Shown here: positions 11,279-23,036 of the stretch, piece after piece
How positions within the stretch are numbered: position 1 is the stretch's first letter
How the letters are laid out: the number at the start of each line of letters is the position of its first letter
NCBI GenBank assembly: GCA_032988165.1
Contig: JANTQF010000146.1
Location: 1-64,000, forward strand
DNA from: Emmonsiellopsis sp. PD_33
Taxonomy: Eukaryota > Ascomycota > Eurotiomycetes > Onygenales > Ajellomycetaceae
Direction of reading: 5' to 3'
DNA length: 64,000 bases
Notes under the pieces: generated by a model
Told to the model about the DNA's origin: nothing
Database searches by the model: none
What the model saw: the letters and a program-made list of their open reading frames with translations, nothing else
Position numbers and translations under genes: made by a program

Positions 11279-14200
11279 ATGACATTTACAAACTATTCCC
11301 GGCCCTGGCGATTGGGCGGCCTGGCGCTGCTTGCCTCCTTGTTTACCTCGACTATCTCCGCCAGCCCCTCCGTCAATGTTGCCCTGACAGCTTCATTCAA
11401 CGCCGGCCCATACCTGGTGGAGCTTTTGTAGGTGGTTTTATTCTTTTACATTGGAAGATATCTATATTCTAACTCGAAACCTAGGGAGACAGCCGCAGAA
11501 GAGAACTCGACTAGTTATTTCCCCCTCCTAGACCGCATTGCCGAAGGCACCTTTGCAGAAACCACCACGCAGAAAGACCTCTATCACCGATTCACACAGC
11601 TTCTCCAGGACGATGGACACCTTACGGATCCCGAGTCGATCTCGTCTTTTAAATTTGCGTTGGCAATCCGTTCCACCGCCCCGCGAATTGAAGCCCATTA
11701 CCAATACTATAATACGTCCGTGGAGCCCTCGTTGATGGTAGCGCAAGATGCAGTTTGTCCTGTCTGGGCACATTACGAGGGGGACCAATACTGTTCGCCC
11801 AGCTTGTCATATGCACAGCAGAGTGTGTCTGGAGACCAGTACGTGGAGTGTATTATTTCTTATATGTTGGAGGTCGCTGGCTAATATATTGCGGGGTGCA
11901 TTTAGACACGATGCAATCTTGCCGTTTGACCGGCTTCTCGGAGACGCTTCGTTACCATCGTTGATATTATATGCAGATGTTGCATCGCCAGCATTCAACG
12001 CGTTCCATCAAGAACTGAGCCAGAAAGCAATGGATGGCCAGTTCTCATACAGAGTGCGCTATCGGCCATCCAACACCGGGGTTGGGAATCCACTTTTCGT
12101 CAATGGTTATGGGGTGGAGCTTGCACTTAAACGCACAGATTACATCGTGATTGATGACCGGGATGCGGAACAGAGTGTATTGAAGGACGGAGATGCTGCA
12201 AAGCCTACATTGACACCAGAGGAGGATTTGAAAGAAGACTCGCCCGCTGATCTGAAGCCATTATCTGCTTCAGAAGTATCTACACTTGGTGTAAATGCCG
12301 CTAGCTTTGTTATGAATAGTGAGGACCCATTCGATACGCTGTTCAGATTATCTCAGGACTTCCCTAGACATTCATCTGCGATTGCGAGTCGCAATGCTAC
12401 CCCTGAATTCCTTACCGAGTTCCGCGGAAACCGTCTTGCTATGCTACCTGCTGGCCTTAATGCTATGTGGATCAATGGAGTTCAGATGGATGCTCGAAAT
12501 ATCGATGCCTTTTCGCTTCTGAGCCATTTGCGGCATGAGCGGAAGGTCATCGGCAACATTCGAGAATTCGGCCTGACTTCGAGACAGGCTGTTCAGCTAA
12601 TTTCCGACCCCGCTATCGCTAAAGCTCAAGCAGCGGACGATGCACAGCGGTATGATTACAGAGATGAGCTCGAGGGCGGAAATGTTATTATTTGGCTGAA
12701 CGACATTGAAAAAGATCGTCGATACGAGGGTTGGCCAAGCACTTTAGATACAGTAAGCAAGCCTTGGAATTATGCTGTGTTTCCAAACTTATTAACATTC
12801 CTAACTTGGCCCTTTAGTTGCTTCGACCAACATATCCGGGACAGCTCCCCCAGGTCCGTCGGGATATTCACAACGTCGTTCTCCCTGTTGACCTGACGAA
12901 CCCCAATGATGTTGGGATCATCGTTGGAAATCTCCAGGTATTTGTGAAAAGAAAGATTCCAGTTCGATTTGGCTTCGTTCCGATAGTGCACGATGACAAG
13001 TCCCTACAGCAGGCTAAAGTGGCTCATTATCTTCTCGATACATATGGGCTTGTTACATTGCTGTCATACTTGCAGAGTGTGAGTTTATATCTTTATGTAA
13101 TCTTCCTATGTCGTCCTGCTAATGTCTACCCAGTCACTGGTCGAAGACAAACTTGGCTCTCCTGATAGGGCTTCTTTTACGACAGTCGTAGACGACCGAA
13201 AGGCGCGAGAGGAGCGCACGATTCTCGCCTTTGAGGACGTCTTAGAATCCGACCAGTATGACCCTGTCATTGCTGGCACGAGATCCTACCTCAAGAGGCT
13301 GGCCATCGATCAGGAGGAGGTGCCATTTTTTGTAAACGGAGTTGTATTCAGGCGTGATGAAAGTTACCTACAGTACACTATTGCCACTGTAACCAGGGAC
13401 TTGGAAGAGATTCAACGAGCCATATTCGAAGAAACCTTCGAAGAAGATGATTGGCTTCCACTTTATTTCTTGACAAACGCTATGCAACGGCGAAGCCCCC
13501 TGCTTATTCCAGAGGACCCGCGCGCAATCAAGACTATTGACTTGAACGGGGCGTACAAGAGGAACAGCAATATCTTCGATACGCTTTTGCGAATTCCTGC
13601 GAAATCCCAGTCGGAGCATCCACTCCGAGAGTGGACTAGCATCGTTTTGATAACCGATTTGGATACCGAAAGTGGTGTCAAACAGCTAGGCTATTTCCTT
13701 GCCTTCTGCGAAACGCATCCGGAGATTGAAATACTCCTGTTGCATAATGGTGCGGGAACATCCACTTCGAAAGACCTCTCGGCCACGCTTTACGGCCTCC
13801 GAAATGGCCGTGATCTCGACCCTATCGCAGTAGCCGCTGCCCTGGATGCCCTGGCTTCTGGAAAAGATGCGCCAGAGACCTCGGACCCCGAACTTGTCTC
13901 TGAATATTGGAACGTGGCTCAGACTCTAGCAGACGAGTTTGGAGTCGGTAAAGGCGCAAGTGGATTATTAGTAAATGGCAGGATGATTGGCCCCATTTCG
14001 CCAACTACCGTTTTTGACACGCCCGATCTGGAGCAACTCCTGGCCTATGAACGTGCCAAAAGAATTGGCCCCCTGGCCCAAACCGCATCTGCCCTTGGTT
14101 TGGATGCCAAGATTGAAGGTCCCTTCGCCCTTGCTAGGCTAATGTCCGATGTTGCCCTATCGACGACCTCGGACATTCCAGAGGATATCTACGACTCTGG

Positions 14201-15998
14201 GCCGAATATTCGCACTAACTATTTCGAACAATGGAACGGCACGCACTCTGCCATCACCATTTCGAACTCAGATGACCCCTCGATCTTCATTGTTACAGCT
14301 GTGGATCCAACCACTGAAGTTGCTCAACGTTGGGTTCCTATTCTGAAAGTGCTGTCTGATCTAAGCGGAGTCGGCTTGAAGATCTTCCTTAGTCCTCGCG
14401 AAAACATACAAGAATTGCCAATCAAGCGCTTCTATCGCCATGTCCTGGAGGCCGCACCGTCCTTCAACGATGATGGGTCTCTTGTCAAACCACAGGCCAC
14501 ATTCCATGGCATCCCGGGCGAAGCTTTGTTGAATCTTGGGATGGATGTTCCTGCTTCGTGGCTTGTTGCACCAAAGGAATCAGTCCATGATTTGGATAAT
14601 CTTAAACTGAGTTCGCTGAAAGAGGGAACAAATGTCGATGCTATTTATGAACTGGAACACATTTTGATTGAGGGACACTCACGAGATGTGACTCTAGGAA
14701 CTCCCCCACGAGGCGTCCAATTGTTACTCGGGACTGAGAAGAATCCTCATTTCGCCGACACCATCATCATGGCGAACCTTGGATATTTCCAATTCAAAGC
14801 ACAGCCCGGCTACTGGAAAATCACACTCAAACCAGGCCAAAGTGAACGCATTTTCAACCTCGATAGCGTTGGTGGACAAGGATATAGCCCCAAACCGGGC
14901 GACGAGAATAACGAAGTCGCCCTCCTCTCCTTCCAAGGCAAGACCCTCTTCCCCCGTCTCTCCCGTCGTCCCGGTCACGAAGAAGACGACGTCCTCGACG
15001 CGGGCTCCGGTTCCAAATCCGGCTCCGCAATGGACTACCTCTCCAAAGGCCTAAACTTCGCCTCCGGCGTCCTCTCCAGTATAACCACCACGACCCAACC
15101 TAAGGAAACCCACGCGGACATCAACATCTTCTCCGTCGCTAGCGGCCACCTATACGAACGCATGTTAAACATAATGATGGTCTCCGTAATGCGTCACACG
15201 AACCACACCGTCAAGTTCTGGTTCATCGAACAATTCCTCTCACCATCATTCAAATCCTTCCTCCCCCACCTCGCCCGCGAATACAACTTCTCCTACGAAA
15301 TGGTCACCTACAAATGGCCACACTGGCTACGCGCCCAGCGCGAAAAACAACGCATAATATGGGGCTACAAGATCCTCTTCCTCGACGTCCTCTTCCCCCT
15401 CTCCCTCGACAAAGTAATCTTCGTCGACGCAGACCAAATCGTCCGCACAGACCTCTACGACCTAGTCACCTACCCTCTCGACGGCGCCCCATACGGCTTC
15501 ACGCCCATGTGCGACAGCCGCACGGAGATGGAAGGCTTCCGCTTCTGGAAGCAAGGCTACTGGGCGAAATTCCTCCGCGGCCTCCCCTACCACATCTCCG
15601 CGCTGTACGTCGTGGACCTGAACCGGTTCCGCGCCATCGCCGCCGGCGACCGCCTGCGCGGCCAGTACCACTCGCTCTCCGCGGACCCGAACAGTCTGAG
15701 TAATCTCGACCAGGACCTGCCGAACCATATGCAGCATGTGTTGCCGATCAAGAGCTTGCCGCAGGAGTGGCTGTGGTGTGAGACGTGGTGTGCGGATGGG
15801 GATTTGGAGAGCGCGAGGACGATTGATTTGTGTAATAATCCGTTGACGAAGGAGCCGAAGCTGGATAGGGCAAGGAGGCAGGTGCCTGAGTGGACGGTTT
15901 ATGATGAGGAGATTGCGGGGGTGCAGAGGAGGGTGTTAGAGGGGGAGGGGGAGGAGGAGGCTGGGGCGAAGAAGGATAGGAGGAAGGATGAGTTGTAG
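11279..15998 (+). CDS. UDP-glucose:glycoprotein glucosyltransferase (UGGT), 1491 aa
   Basis: ER-lumen folding sensor that reglucosylates misfolded N-glycoproteins so they re-enter the calnexin cycle. Exons 11279-11427, 11485-11838, 11906-12752, 12818-13078 and 13134-15998, all joined in frame by GT-AG introns. The N-terminus is a signal peptide (hydrophobic LGGLALLASLFTSTISA). The middle holds the thioredoxin-like folding-sensor domains. The C-terminal GT24 catalytic domain begins near residue 1199 (DINIFSVASGHLYERM). It carries the DAD metal/nucleotide-sugar motif at 1302-1304 and the SLPQEWLWCETWC segment. The protein ends in RRKDEL, a KDEL ER-retrieval signal, after an acidic, low-complexity tail. 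Length fits the family (about 1500 aa). Identification is firm. Confidence 0.96.
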
Positions 15999-18900
15999 GT
16001 AGGTAGGGATGTTTTGGTTGTATGTAGACTATGCTGTGCTATGCTGTGTATGTGAGGCTCATATATTCTAGAGGATCCACTATTTATTTCTTTTTCCCAT
16101 TCTGCTGATTAGATTAGAGGTCTCTCGATCCCAAACATGGTAGTTAAAATCGGTAAAAACAGGCAGGCGAGCGTTTTTTAGAGGGATTTTCTGGTTCCTT
16201 TAGGTCTCCTTCCTAATCATACATACAGTCATAAAATCATACAGGGTATCATATCAATCAATCAGTACAAAGTTGGGGTATTAAATCATCAAATCATCAA
16301 ACATCAAACATCAAGCAACAATAACATCTTCTCCATCAATTCTAAAACCCATTTCACACAATAAACACCCACTCAACACCCATGACATACATAACATTCA
16401 GAGCAGGTCAATCACCCAGCAAATAACAACTCACAAACAACAGCACCGCACCATAAATAAATAAACCCAAAGAGAATACAACTTTCCCAACAACCCCCTT
16501 CAAAAGCACCAGATAACATGGCTCGCTGATTTTGGCAGTTTTCACAGGCGCGTGTACTCCATCGCTGGCAGAAGAGAGTGCTTGACAGGGCTCCAACTCA
16601 GAGGATGCAGTGATGATGGCGCAATAGGTTCTCCAACCACGTTATCTTCTGCGTGTTCGTCGGGATTAGATCGTATAGTCGACGCCTCGGTAGGCAGCGC
16701 GGTGAGAAGGTTGTTGTAGGTTCAAGCTTGATCGTTCTAAGTCTGCATCTTCTGGCCAAAACTCGAAGGATGATGTCACGCCGTAATGTCGCAGAATGAG
16801 CAGCTTCGTTCGCCGTCGGGACGTATCTCATCGTATATAGGCGGCCACGGGGTCTGTAATAGACCGCTGGGTTCCAATCTCTTTCGTCCCCCAAAGGTAC
16901 AGCGTAATGGTTTGAATAGGAAGCTCCACCACCCCTATTAACTTGTTGATTGTCCAGATTTGAAAGCTGGTTAGGGCTGACGTCCCCAAATTCGGGTTCG
17001 TTAAGTGACTGTGGGTGGATATTGGGCGGAGTTATCATAATTTGATCCGAGAATCTCGCCGGAGATGTGACAACCATGAAATGGAGCGTTGCTCTCAGGC
17101 ACCCCTAAACCCGGACACAACGGCGTTCACGGGAAGGTTTGAAAGGGGGTCCAAGCCATGTAAAATAACCTCCCTTACATTAATGAGGGTAAGTAGGCCC
17201 GCCGTAGCGGGCGTTAATCCGGTTTGTCGCTTGCTTTTCTTAGTTCTCCGTCGCTTTTTGGGCCCCGAGGGTGCTGGGTCCCCGGCGATTGCTGCCCAGG
17301 CAAGTTCATAGGGCCGTTTTGGAGCTTGTGTCTTCTGTTTGGACTGGGCACAGCTGGAAGGGCGGTCCACACAGACGTCCGGCGGATGACGAAAAGGGAG
17401 GCAAAGAGATATGATGATATCTGGCACATGGAGCGGGCGGACGGACGTGGATTTTGGAACCGTCGTGCCCGCAGGGAAACAGCCAGAAGCCAGAGAAAAG
17501 ACAATATATAGTTATTTAGAGGACACGAACACACACGGGCAGGATATATTGTTGACCGGAATGCGTGCATATTTCGAGTCTGTCAACTAGATTGGCGATG
17601 GGATATTGGCGATGCGGATATCAGGAAGTGGGGGGGGGGTCCATTAAGGACAGGATGAGCTGGTAATGAAAACTTCTGCCCCGTTGGATGGTCGTTCTCC
17701 GATCTAGAAGAAAAAGGGGCAGATATGAACACAAACCGGAATTATTTTGCACATCTTTGGGTTATGTTTTCGCATCCAGAACGTTAGTCAGTTCCATAAA
17801 GTTATATTGGGAAGCGTTCCGAGCGGTTGCGTGGTGGCAATCTCTAGAGGCCTTGCGCCTGCTATCGGTTGTCATGAACCCAGAACAACCCAATCTTTGG
17901 GTGTGTTGGGTTTGTTTCCTGCCTCTTCCTCCATCTCTCCTTTGCGTGAACTCTGATCCGAGCGTCTATCAATGATGACCAAAGGGGGATATTGAATCGG
18001 ATGAGGTCAAGGTAAGAAAATCGGCTCTCCGCTAGGACGAGGTTGGGGCGTTTCTAATATTGCTGCCCTGGGACGGTGAAAAAGATGTAAATAGCAGGTA
18101 CATGTCCATGACTGTGGATAGTAACGAGCTATATTCTCCAAGGACCGGGTTTGTGAAATGAGTCTCGGTTCTCGGGTCCCACGCCTTCCTTAGGAGGGAA
18201 TTCATGGTGGCTGGTGTCTTGTTGTGAAGGTTCGTTGCCAGTTGGAGTAGTGGTTTGTTTGGTGTGAAAGGCGCGTCTCGATCGACAGGCCTCTTCGTAC
18301 TACTACTGCTGGAGAGCCTGGTGCATTCCTTGCTGCCTTGACATGAGGGATCGCTGCAGGTAGAATGTTCCATAAGGCGTGATCAACCACAACCTCCTGT
18401 GGAAAAGAAAAAATGATCAACCACCTCCGCGTCGCTGGGTCCTTGGTAGCATGACTCAGGCCGCGAAAAGGTGGGACCAGGTGGCTGGGATGGCCCTCGA
18501 CGACGATTCCCGTCGCATGATTTAGGGCAGCGTGAGCCAGCAGGGGTGTAAACAAACGAAATGATATGACGGCCCCATGCCGGAAATAATGGTCGGGCCC
18601 CAAGGCTACTTCATTCGGCCAAAATCGAAATTGGCGATATGAAAGGCGTGACGGGGCAGGGTGAAGTGAGTAGGATGTATGTACCGAAAGGGAGGCATAT
18701 TTGGTTGGCGTTGCTAACCTTTCTATATATGAGGTTCGCCAGAGGGGCAAGAAGGAGGCTGTGAAGTTGCGTATTTTGAAGAGTGAGATATTAATGCTGA
18801 ACTTCGGCCCTTCGTTTAAGGAGCTGACAAACGGGAAGAGCGGATAGAGCCATGGTTGGCCTCCGGTTTGTCTGGCAAGCATCGTCGCTGTATCCCGGCC

Positions 18901-19836
18901 CAACAGAAGTGTGAAGTAATCAAACCATGCTCCATCCCTGAGGACCGTATACAATGGTCTTCTGGCCTTACTGGGCGAAGGGCGGACACCGACATAGAAT
19001 ATCCATCGGCACAAGGTGCAATGAGTTTGGGCAATATCACGCGTTGTCGGCCCAAACATGTTCTGGGCTGCAGCATTTGCCTAAAAAAGGATCGATGGAG
19101 ATTGTTTGGGGAAGGGCGGACACGAGCAAGAAAGATTTATCCCGTTGAGGTGTCACTAACGCGTCTCGAGAGTCTGGTACCGAACCGAATATGAAGATTG
19201 ACAAGGTCGCTGCTCAATGGCGTGTGCTCGAGACAAATGGTCGAAAGTTATAGTACGAGGGACGTGACAGGACGAGAATCCAATAAGGTGCAGCGGACTT
19301 CTGAGGTAATGACTCGACATGACCAGTATATCACTAGGCGAGGGAAAAACAACGCGTCCCACCTCGATGATATCGTCGACTGGTTTTTATATGCAGCAAA
19401 TGTCGACAGCCAGTGAGATTCTTGTCGGGGGTAAAAGCGTAACGGAAAGCGGTCGGTGTGGTCAAAATTTTCCGCGCGCGCCTACTGTTGTAGGCATTGG
19501 GGCTTCCGTAACGCTGGGCCAACGCGAGGGGACGCGAGGGCTGGGGATATAAGCGGACCGGGGCGGGAGGGAATCCGCTGATCTGACATCCAAGACATGG
19601 AAGCGAGGAAAACAATAATTGGCCAAACGGACCCAATTCTCCCATGTCAAGGCAGCAGACTCCGCAACCCGTGGTCTTGAAAAAAAAAAAAAAAAAACAA
19701 CCTAAAGGCAGAGCCGACAAGAACCATACAAAACAGCGACACGCGAAATGGAAGGGGAAGGAAGTGAAACGATATGAGAAGAGGAGACAACTGGCCCGCA
19801 GCGCCCTATGCAACTGCGTGCTCGCCTTCCCCCTTT
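15999..19836. other. 3.8-kb stretch without a convincing gene
   Basis: Lies between the convergent UGGT and Myb-like genes. Several open frames exist but none shows a recognisable domain. The longest is a minus-strand frame at 18202-19059 (285 codons). Minus-strand frames at 16598-17077 (159 codons) and 16408-16596 (ending in a hydrophobic, membrane-like segment) could belong to a small unrecognised gene, but no clean splice join was found. A G-run lies near 17629 and an A-run near 19680-19697. The region may hold an orphan gene, a non-coding transcript or decayed sequence. Confidence 0.45.
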
Positions 19837-21654
19837 TCAAGGGCCAGCGTCTTTAGCCCTCTTCTCTCGCAACACTTTCCACTTCGATGAACACTGCTCC
19901 CTGGTCCTCGTAAAGCCAAGGATCTCGCTAACCCGCGTCCACAGGATGTCGTTGGGGTCAACCTGGTAGATGTCCCTAGACAACGACGCTGTGGAGGGCT
20001 CCGCGATCTGCTCGTCGCGCCACTTTAGCACCGCGGCTTCGAGGTCAACACACTCTTCACCGGACCAAGGTCCGGTCTTCTTGGTGTCCCGGTACTGGAC
20101 ATGCTTGCGGAAGCGTGTGTTGACATCGTCACGAGTCCGACCCAAGATCCTAGCGATCTTAGCGAAGTCAGACCCGTGTGTCGCGTGCAGGACAGCCAGT
20201 TCGTCGTCCTGCTCCCTGGTCCAGATGCGCGGCTTCTGAGAGGTGGCCGCGTATCGTGAACGCATATAGCGCTGCACGTCTCGGGGTCTGCGACCAGGGA
20301 CAACGGCGTAGATGCCAGCCCAGAACTCGGGTCCTGTTACTGGGCACGGAAAAGGTCCAGACTGGGGCGCCTGGACCATCTTGCCAAAGTCGTCACCGGA
20401 GCAGCGGTGTTCCTCACAGAACTTGGTTTTGAACTCCTCGACTGCAGCGACCTCTGCAGCCGAGTATCGACCACTAACTCCAGCGACGGCTTTTGGTTTC
20501 CTTGGCTTCGTAGCCTTCTTTGACTGCTGGGCTGTGGGTGTGGTGGCGACGGGGGTGGCAGTTTGGCTGCCTTCAGGTTGTTGCGGCTCAGGCGCGCTAG
20601 GGCCTTCTACCGCGGCATCCATGCTGGGTTCCATGGAGCAGAACAGACTGTCTTCCTCAGACACGAGTCCTGGGAGGGTGAAAGCACATGGTTAATGCTT
20701 GCCGGGGAAAATGGAAAGAATGGTCCGCATGTAATGAATGAAAACGAATGTAAACAGTTGGATATAAAAAGAAGAGGAGAGGAGAGGGCTCTGTTTTTGC
20801 CATGGGGGGGCCATGGCAACAGAGTGCCCTAGGTGAGGTGTCCCAGGAGGAGTCTGCTTTGCCCACAGAACGAAGATGGACTCTGGAGGAGCAGGAAGGG
20901 GGTATTTATAGACAAAACGACGAAACAAGAGAAAGGACCAAGCCGGTGAGAAAAGGTGCTATCCGAGGGATAGTACCGCGACTTGGAGGGGGTTGGCGAA
21001 ACCCGCACACAGGACAACAAAAACAACAACACAAACCAATAAAGCCACGCGTGGAACACTCCACATTCCACAAAAACGGCACACACATGAACAAAAAGAG
21101 AGAAAAAAAAAAGGAGAAAAGCGAAAAGTAACATCAACAGCGCGACATTACTTACTGTCCCGGCTTTCGCCTATTTCTTGTTGAAAGCCCTGGTCTCCGA
21201 ACAGACGCAGGGGCTCGAGAAAGGCGGGATCCTGCTGGGGCTCACCGTAACTGTAGCCCTGAAGACGGGGGTCGACGGGCGTCTGGAGACTTCCCGTGTG
21301 ACTGAAGCCTTCTTCAGGGGCAGATTCAGGAGCTTGAAGTGCCCAGGTGGATTCGAACGCGCCTTGAGGAGGAGTCGGGAGTTAGAACGCGGTCAACGAA
21401 GTAGAAGTGATAAAGGTAACTAAAGAGAATGTAGCCGTCGATGGGAATCGTGGGATGGGAGGGTGGGATGGTGAAGTTGACGTTGTTGTGCGAGAGAAGA
21501 AGAAGAAGAAGAAGAGAAGACGAAGCGAGAAGGGGGAAAAGGGGCAGGGGAAGTCACCTGACTCGAGCAGTTGCTGCTGGACGAAGGACATCGGCTCACT
21601 TTCCTCGTCGGGCTGGCTGGCGTAGTAGGGGAACTCGGGATAGTTGCCTTCCAT
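19837..21654 (-). CDS. Myb/SANT DNA-binding protein, Reb1-like, 378 aa
   Basis: Three exons on the minus strand: 21654-21558, 21362-21156 and 20669-19837. The two introns are 195 bp and 486 bp, the second long for this genome, and both keep the frame. The N-terminal 100 residues are acidic and Gln-rich. A Lys/Pro-rich linker follows, then a region with WAGIYAVVPGRRPRDVQRYM. Two Myb-like repeats come next. One is at about 249-293, with WTREQDDELAVL and IARILGRTRDDVNTRFRKHV. The second is at about 301-373, with WSGEECVDLEAAV and WTRVSEILGFTRTREQCSSK. The spacing, with a long insert in the second repeat, resembles the Reb1/Nsi1/TTF1 group of rDNA and promoter-binding factors. Nuclear DNA binding is likely. 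The exact orthology is an inference. Confidence 0.8.
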
Positions 21655-23036
21655 GGCGGCGGGTGTGGACGCGCGAAACAGAGAAATCAACAGCAGCAAC
21701 ACAGCAGACGGGGATCTCGAGTTTCTGCGCCGGGGGAGGGGCTGACAGTCAGAAAAAAAGCCAGCAGTAAAACCACCAGTCCAATCAGTCTCATACAGGA
21801 GCAATCACCAATCTGTGAGAAGTAGAACAGGAACAGGCACGTGACTGGGCACAGCAGAGTGGTCAACTGGATGGCGGTGGAGAGAGGCAGAACATGGAGA
21901 GTGAGGCCGGAGATATGTTGTTCCGTGGGAGGGCCCATACTTACCGCTAGCTAAGCGAGAACCGTATCATACACGCCCACCGCCCATAATCCATGTAAGT
22001 TACGTACCGCCATTACCCCGCCTGAGCCGCAACCTCATCGCATCAAATTTCTGATTTCGCAGCGAGAGCAGAGGGAGCATGGAGTATAACCAACCTCGAG
22101 ACATCCCCTTGGGGGGGGGGATACTTGGGATACAACCCAGACGCACACGATCGAGTAACAGAAACCACGCCCCAGATCCCAGTAAGCAACTCGTACGTGG
22201 ACAGCCAGCATCTAGGCCCGGCGCTGCACACTCCGCCATAGCCATTGGCCACCTCCTCTGGCGCCGGAACAAAAGCGTCGAGTCGGCGTCGAGGACAATC
22301 TTCCCTGTAACCTTAATTAACTCTATCAATTACTCGACCATTACTCGATAGAATCTGCGGGCTGACATGAATACTACGCGGCGACTTCCGACTATGCGGC
22401 CGGGCTGAGGGGGCTCGCCCATACTCGGCTTATTTTATCCTCCTTTTTTCGATTTTTGATTTTTTCATCCCGTTTTTCTGGTCTCTGCGTCTCTGACCCC
22501 CTGTTGAGTTTGTTCCCCTGATCCGTTCCCTGCCGCTCTTATCGGCCGTTTCTGATAAGAAGGCTCCGTCGCCACCGCTTCTTTTTTTACTTTCTGGCTC
22601 CTAAAACTCCGTCCATATCTCATTCTCTTCTCCCGCCTCTCGCCCCCCTCTGTGCTTTGTCCATATATTCCCCGCTCTCTTTTTTCCTGCAGATCCTATA
22701 TATAAAAATCTTGTTTATATATCTCCCTTTCATCTCATTTCGCAACTCCCGGGCCATCTTCTTTGTCTTTCCTGCAGTGGTGGCAAGCAACGGCGCTATT
22801 TGACCTGGCTTCTCATTTCTCTCTCGTCTGTTCTCATAGCCGTTCCCCAGGTTCTTCCCCGCAATTGTACCGAGTAAAAGTCGGGGGTAACAGAGAGCAA
22901 GAAAAAGAAAGAAAAAAGAATACTCCCGTATAAGAATCGAGTGATTGTCTGCCTGCCACGCCCGTCCATCCCAGCTGTTTAGAGAACTATTCCCCCCATA
23001 TTCATTAGACGACAGGAATCCATCTCTTCACCAACC
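21655..23036. promoter_or_regulatory. Divergent promoter, Myb-like / allantoinase
   Basis: About 1.4 kb between divergent starts. No gene is seen. The half nearer the allantoinase gene is pyrimidine-rich, typical of a fungal core promoter and leader. A G-run lies at 22111-22119. Confidence 0.5.
22538..22559. promoter_or_regulatory. Paired GATA-factor sites upstream of allantoinase
   Basis: CTTATC at 22538-22543 and TGATAAG at 22553-22559 form two face-to-face HGATAR sites within 22 bp, about 480 bp upstream of the allantoinase start. Closely paired GATA sites are the known form bound by AreA-type nitrogen regulators. This fits nitrogen metabolite repression of purine catabolism. Binding itself is inferred. 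Confidence 0.45.

Noticed and set aside
20829..21137. Possible extra exon inside the 486-bp intron of the Myb-like gene
   Set aside because: The frame is a Phe/Leu-rich translation of T-runs, and the flanking exons already join in phase.
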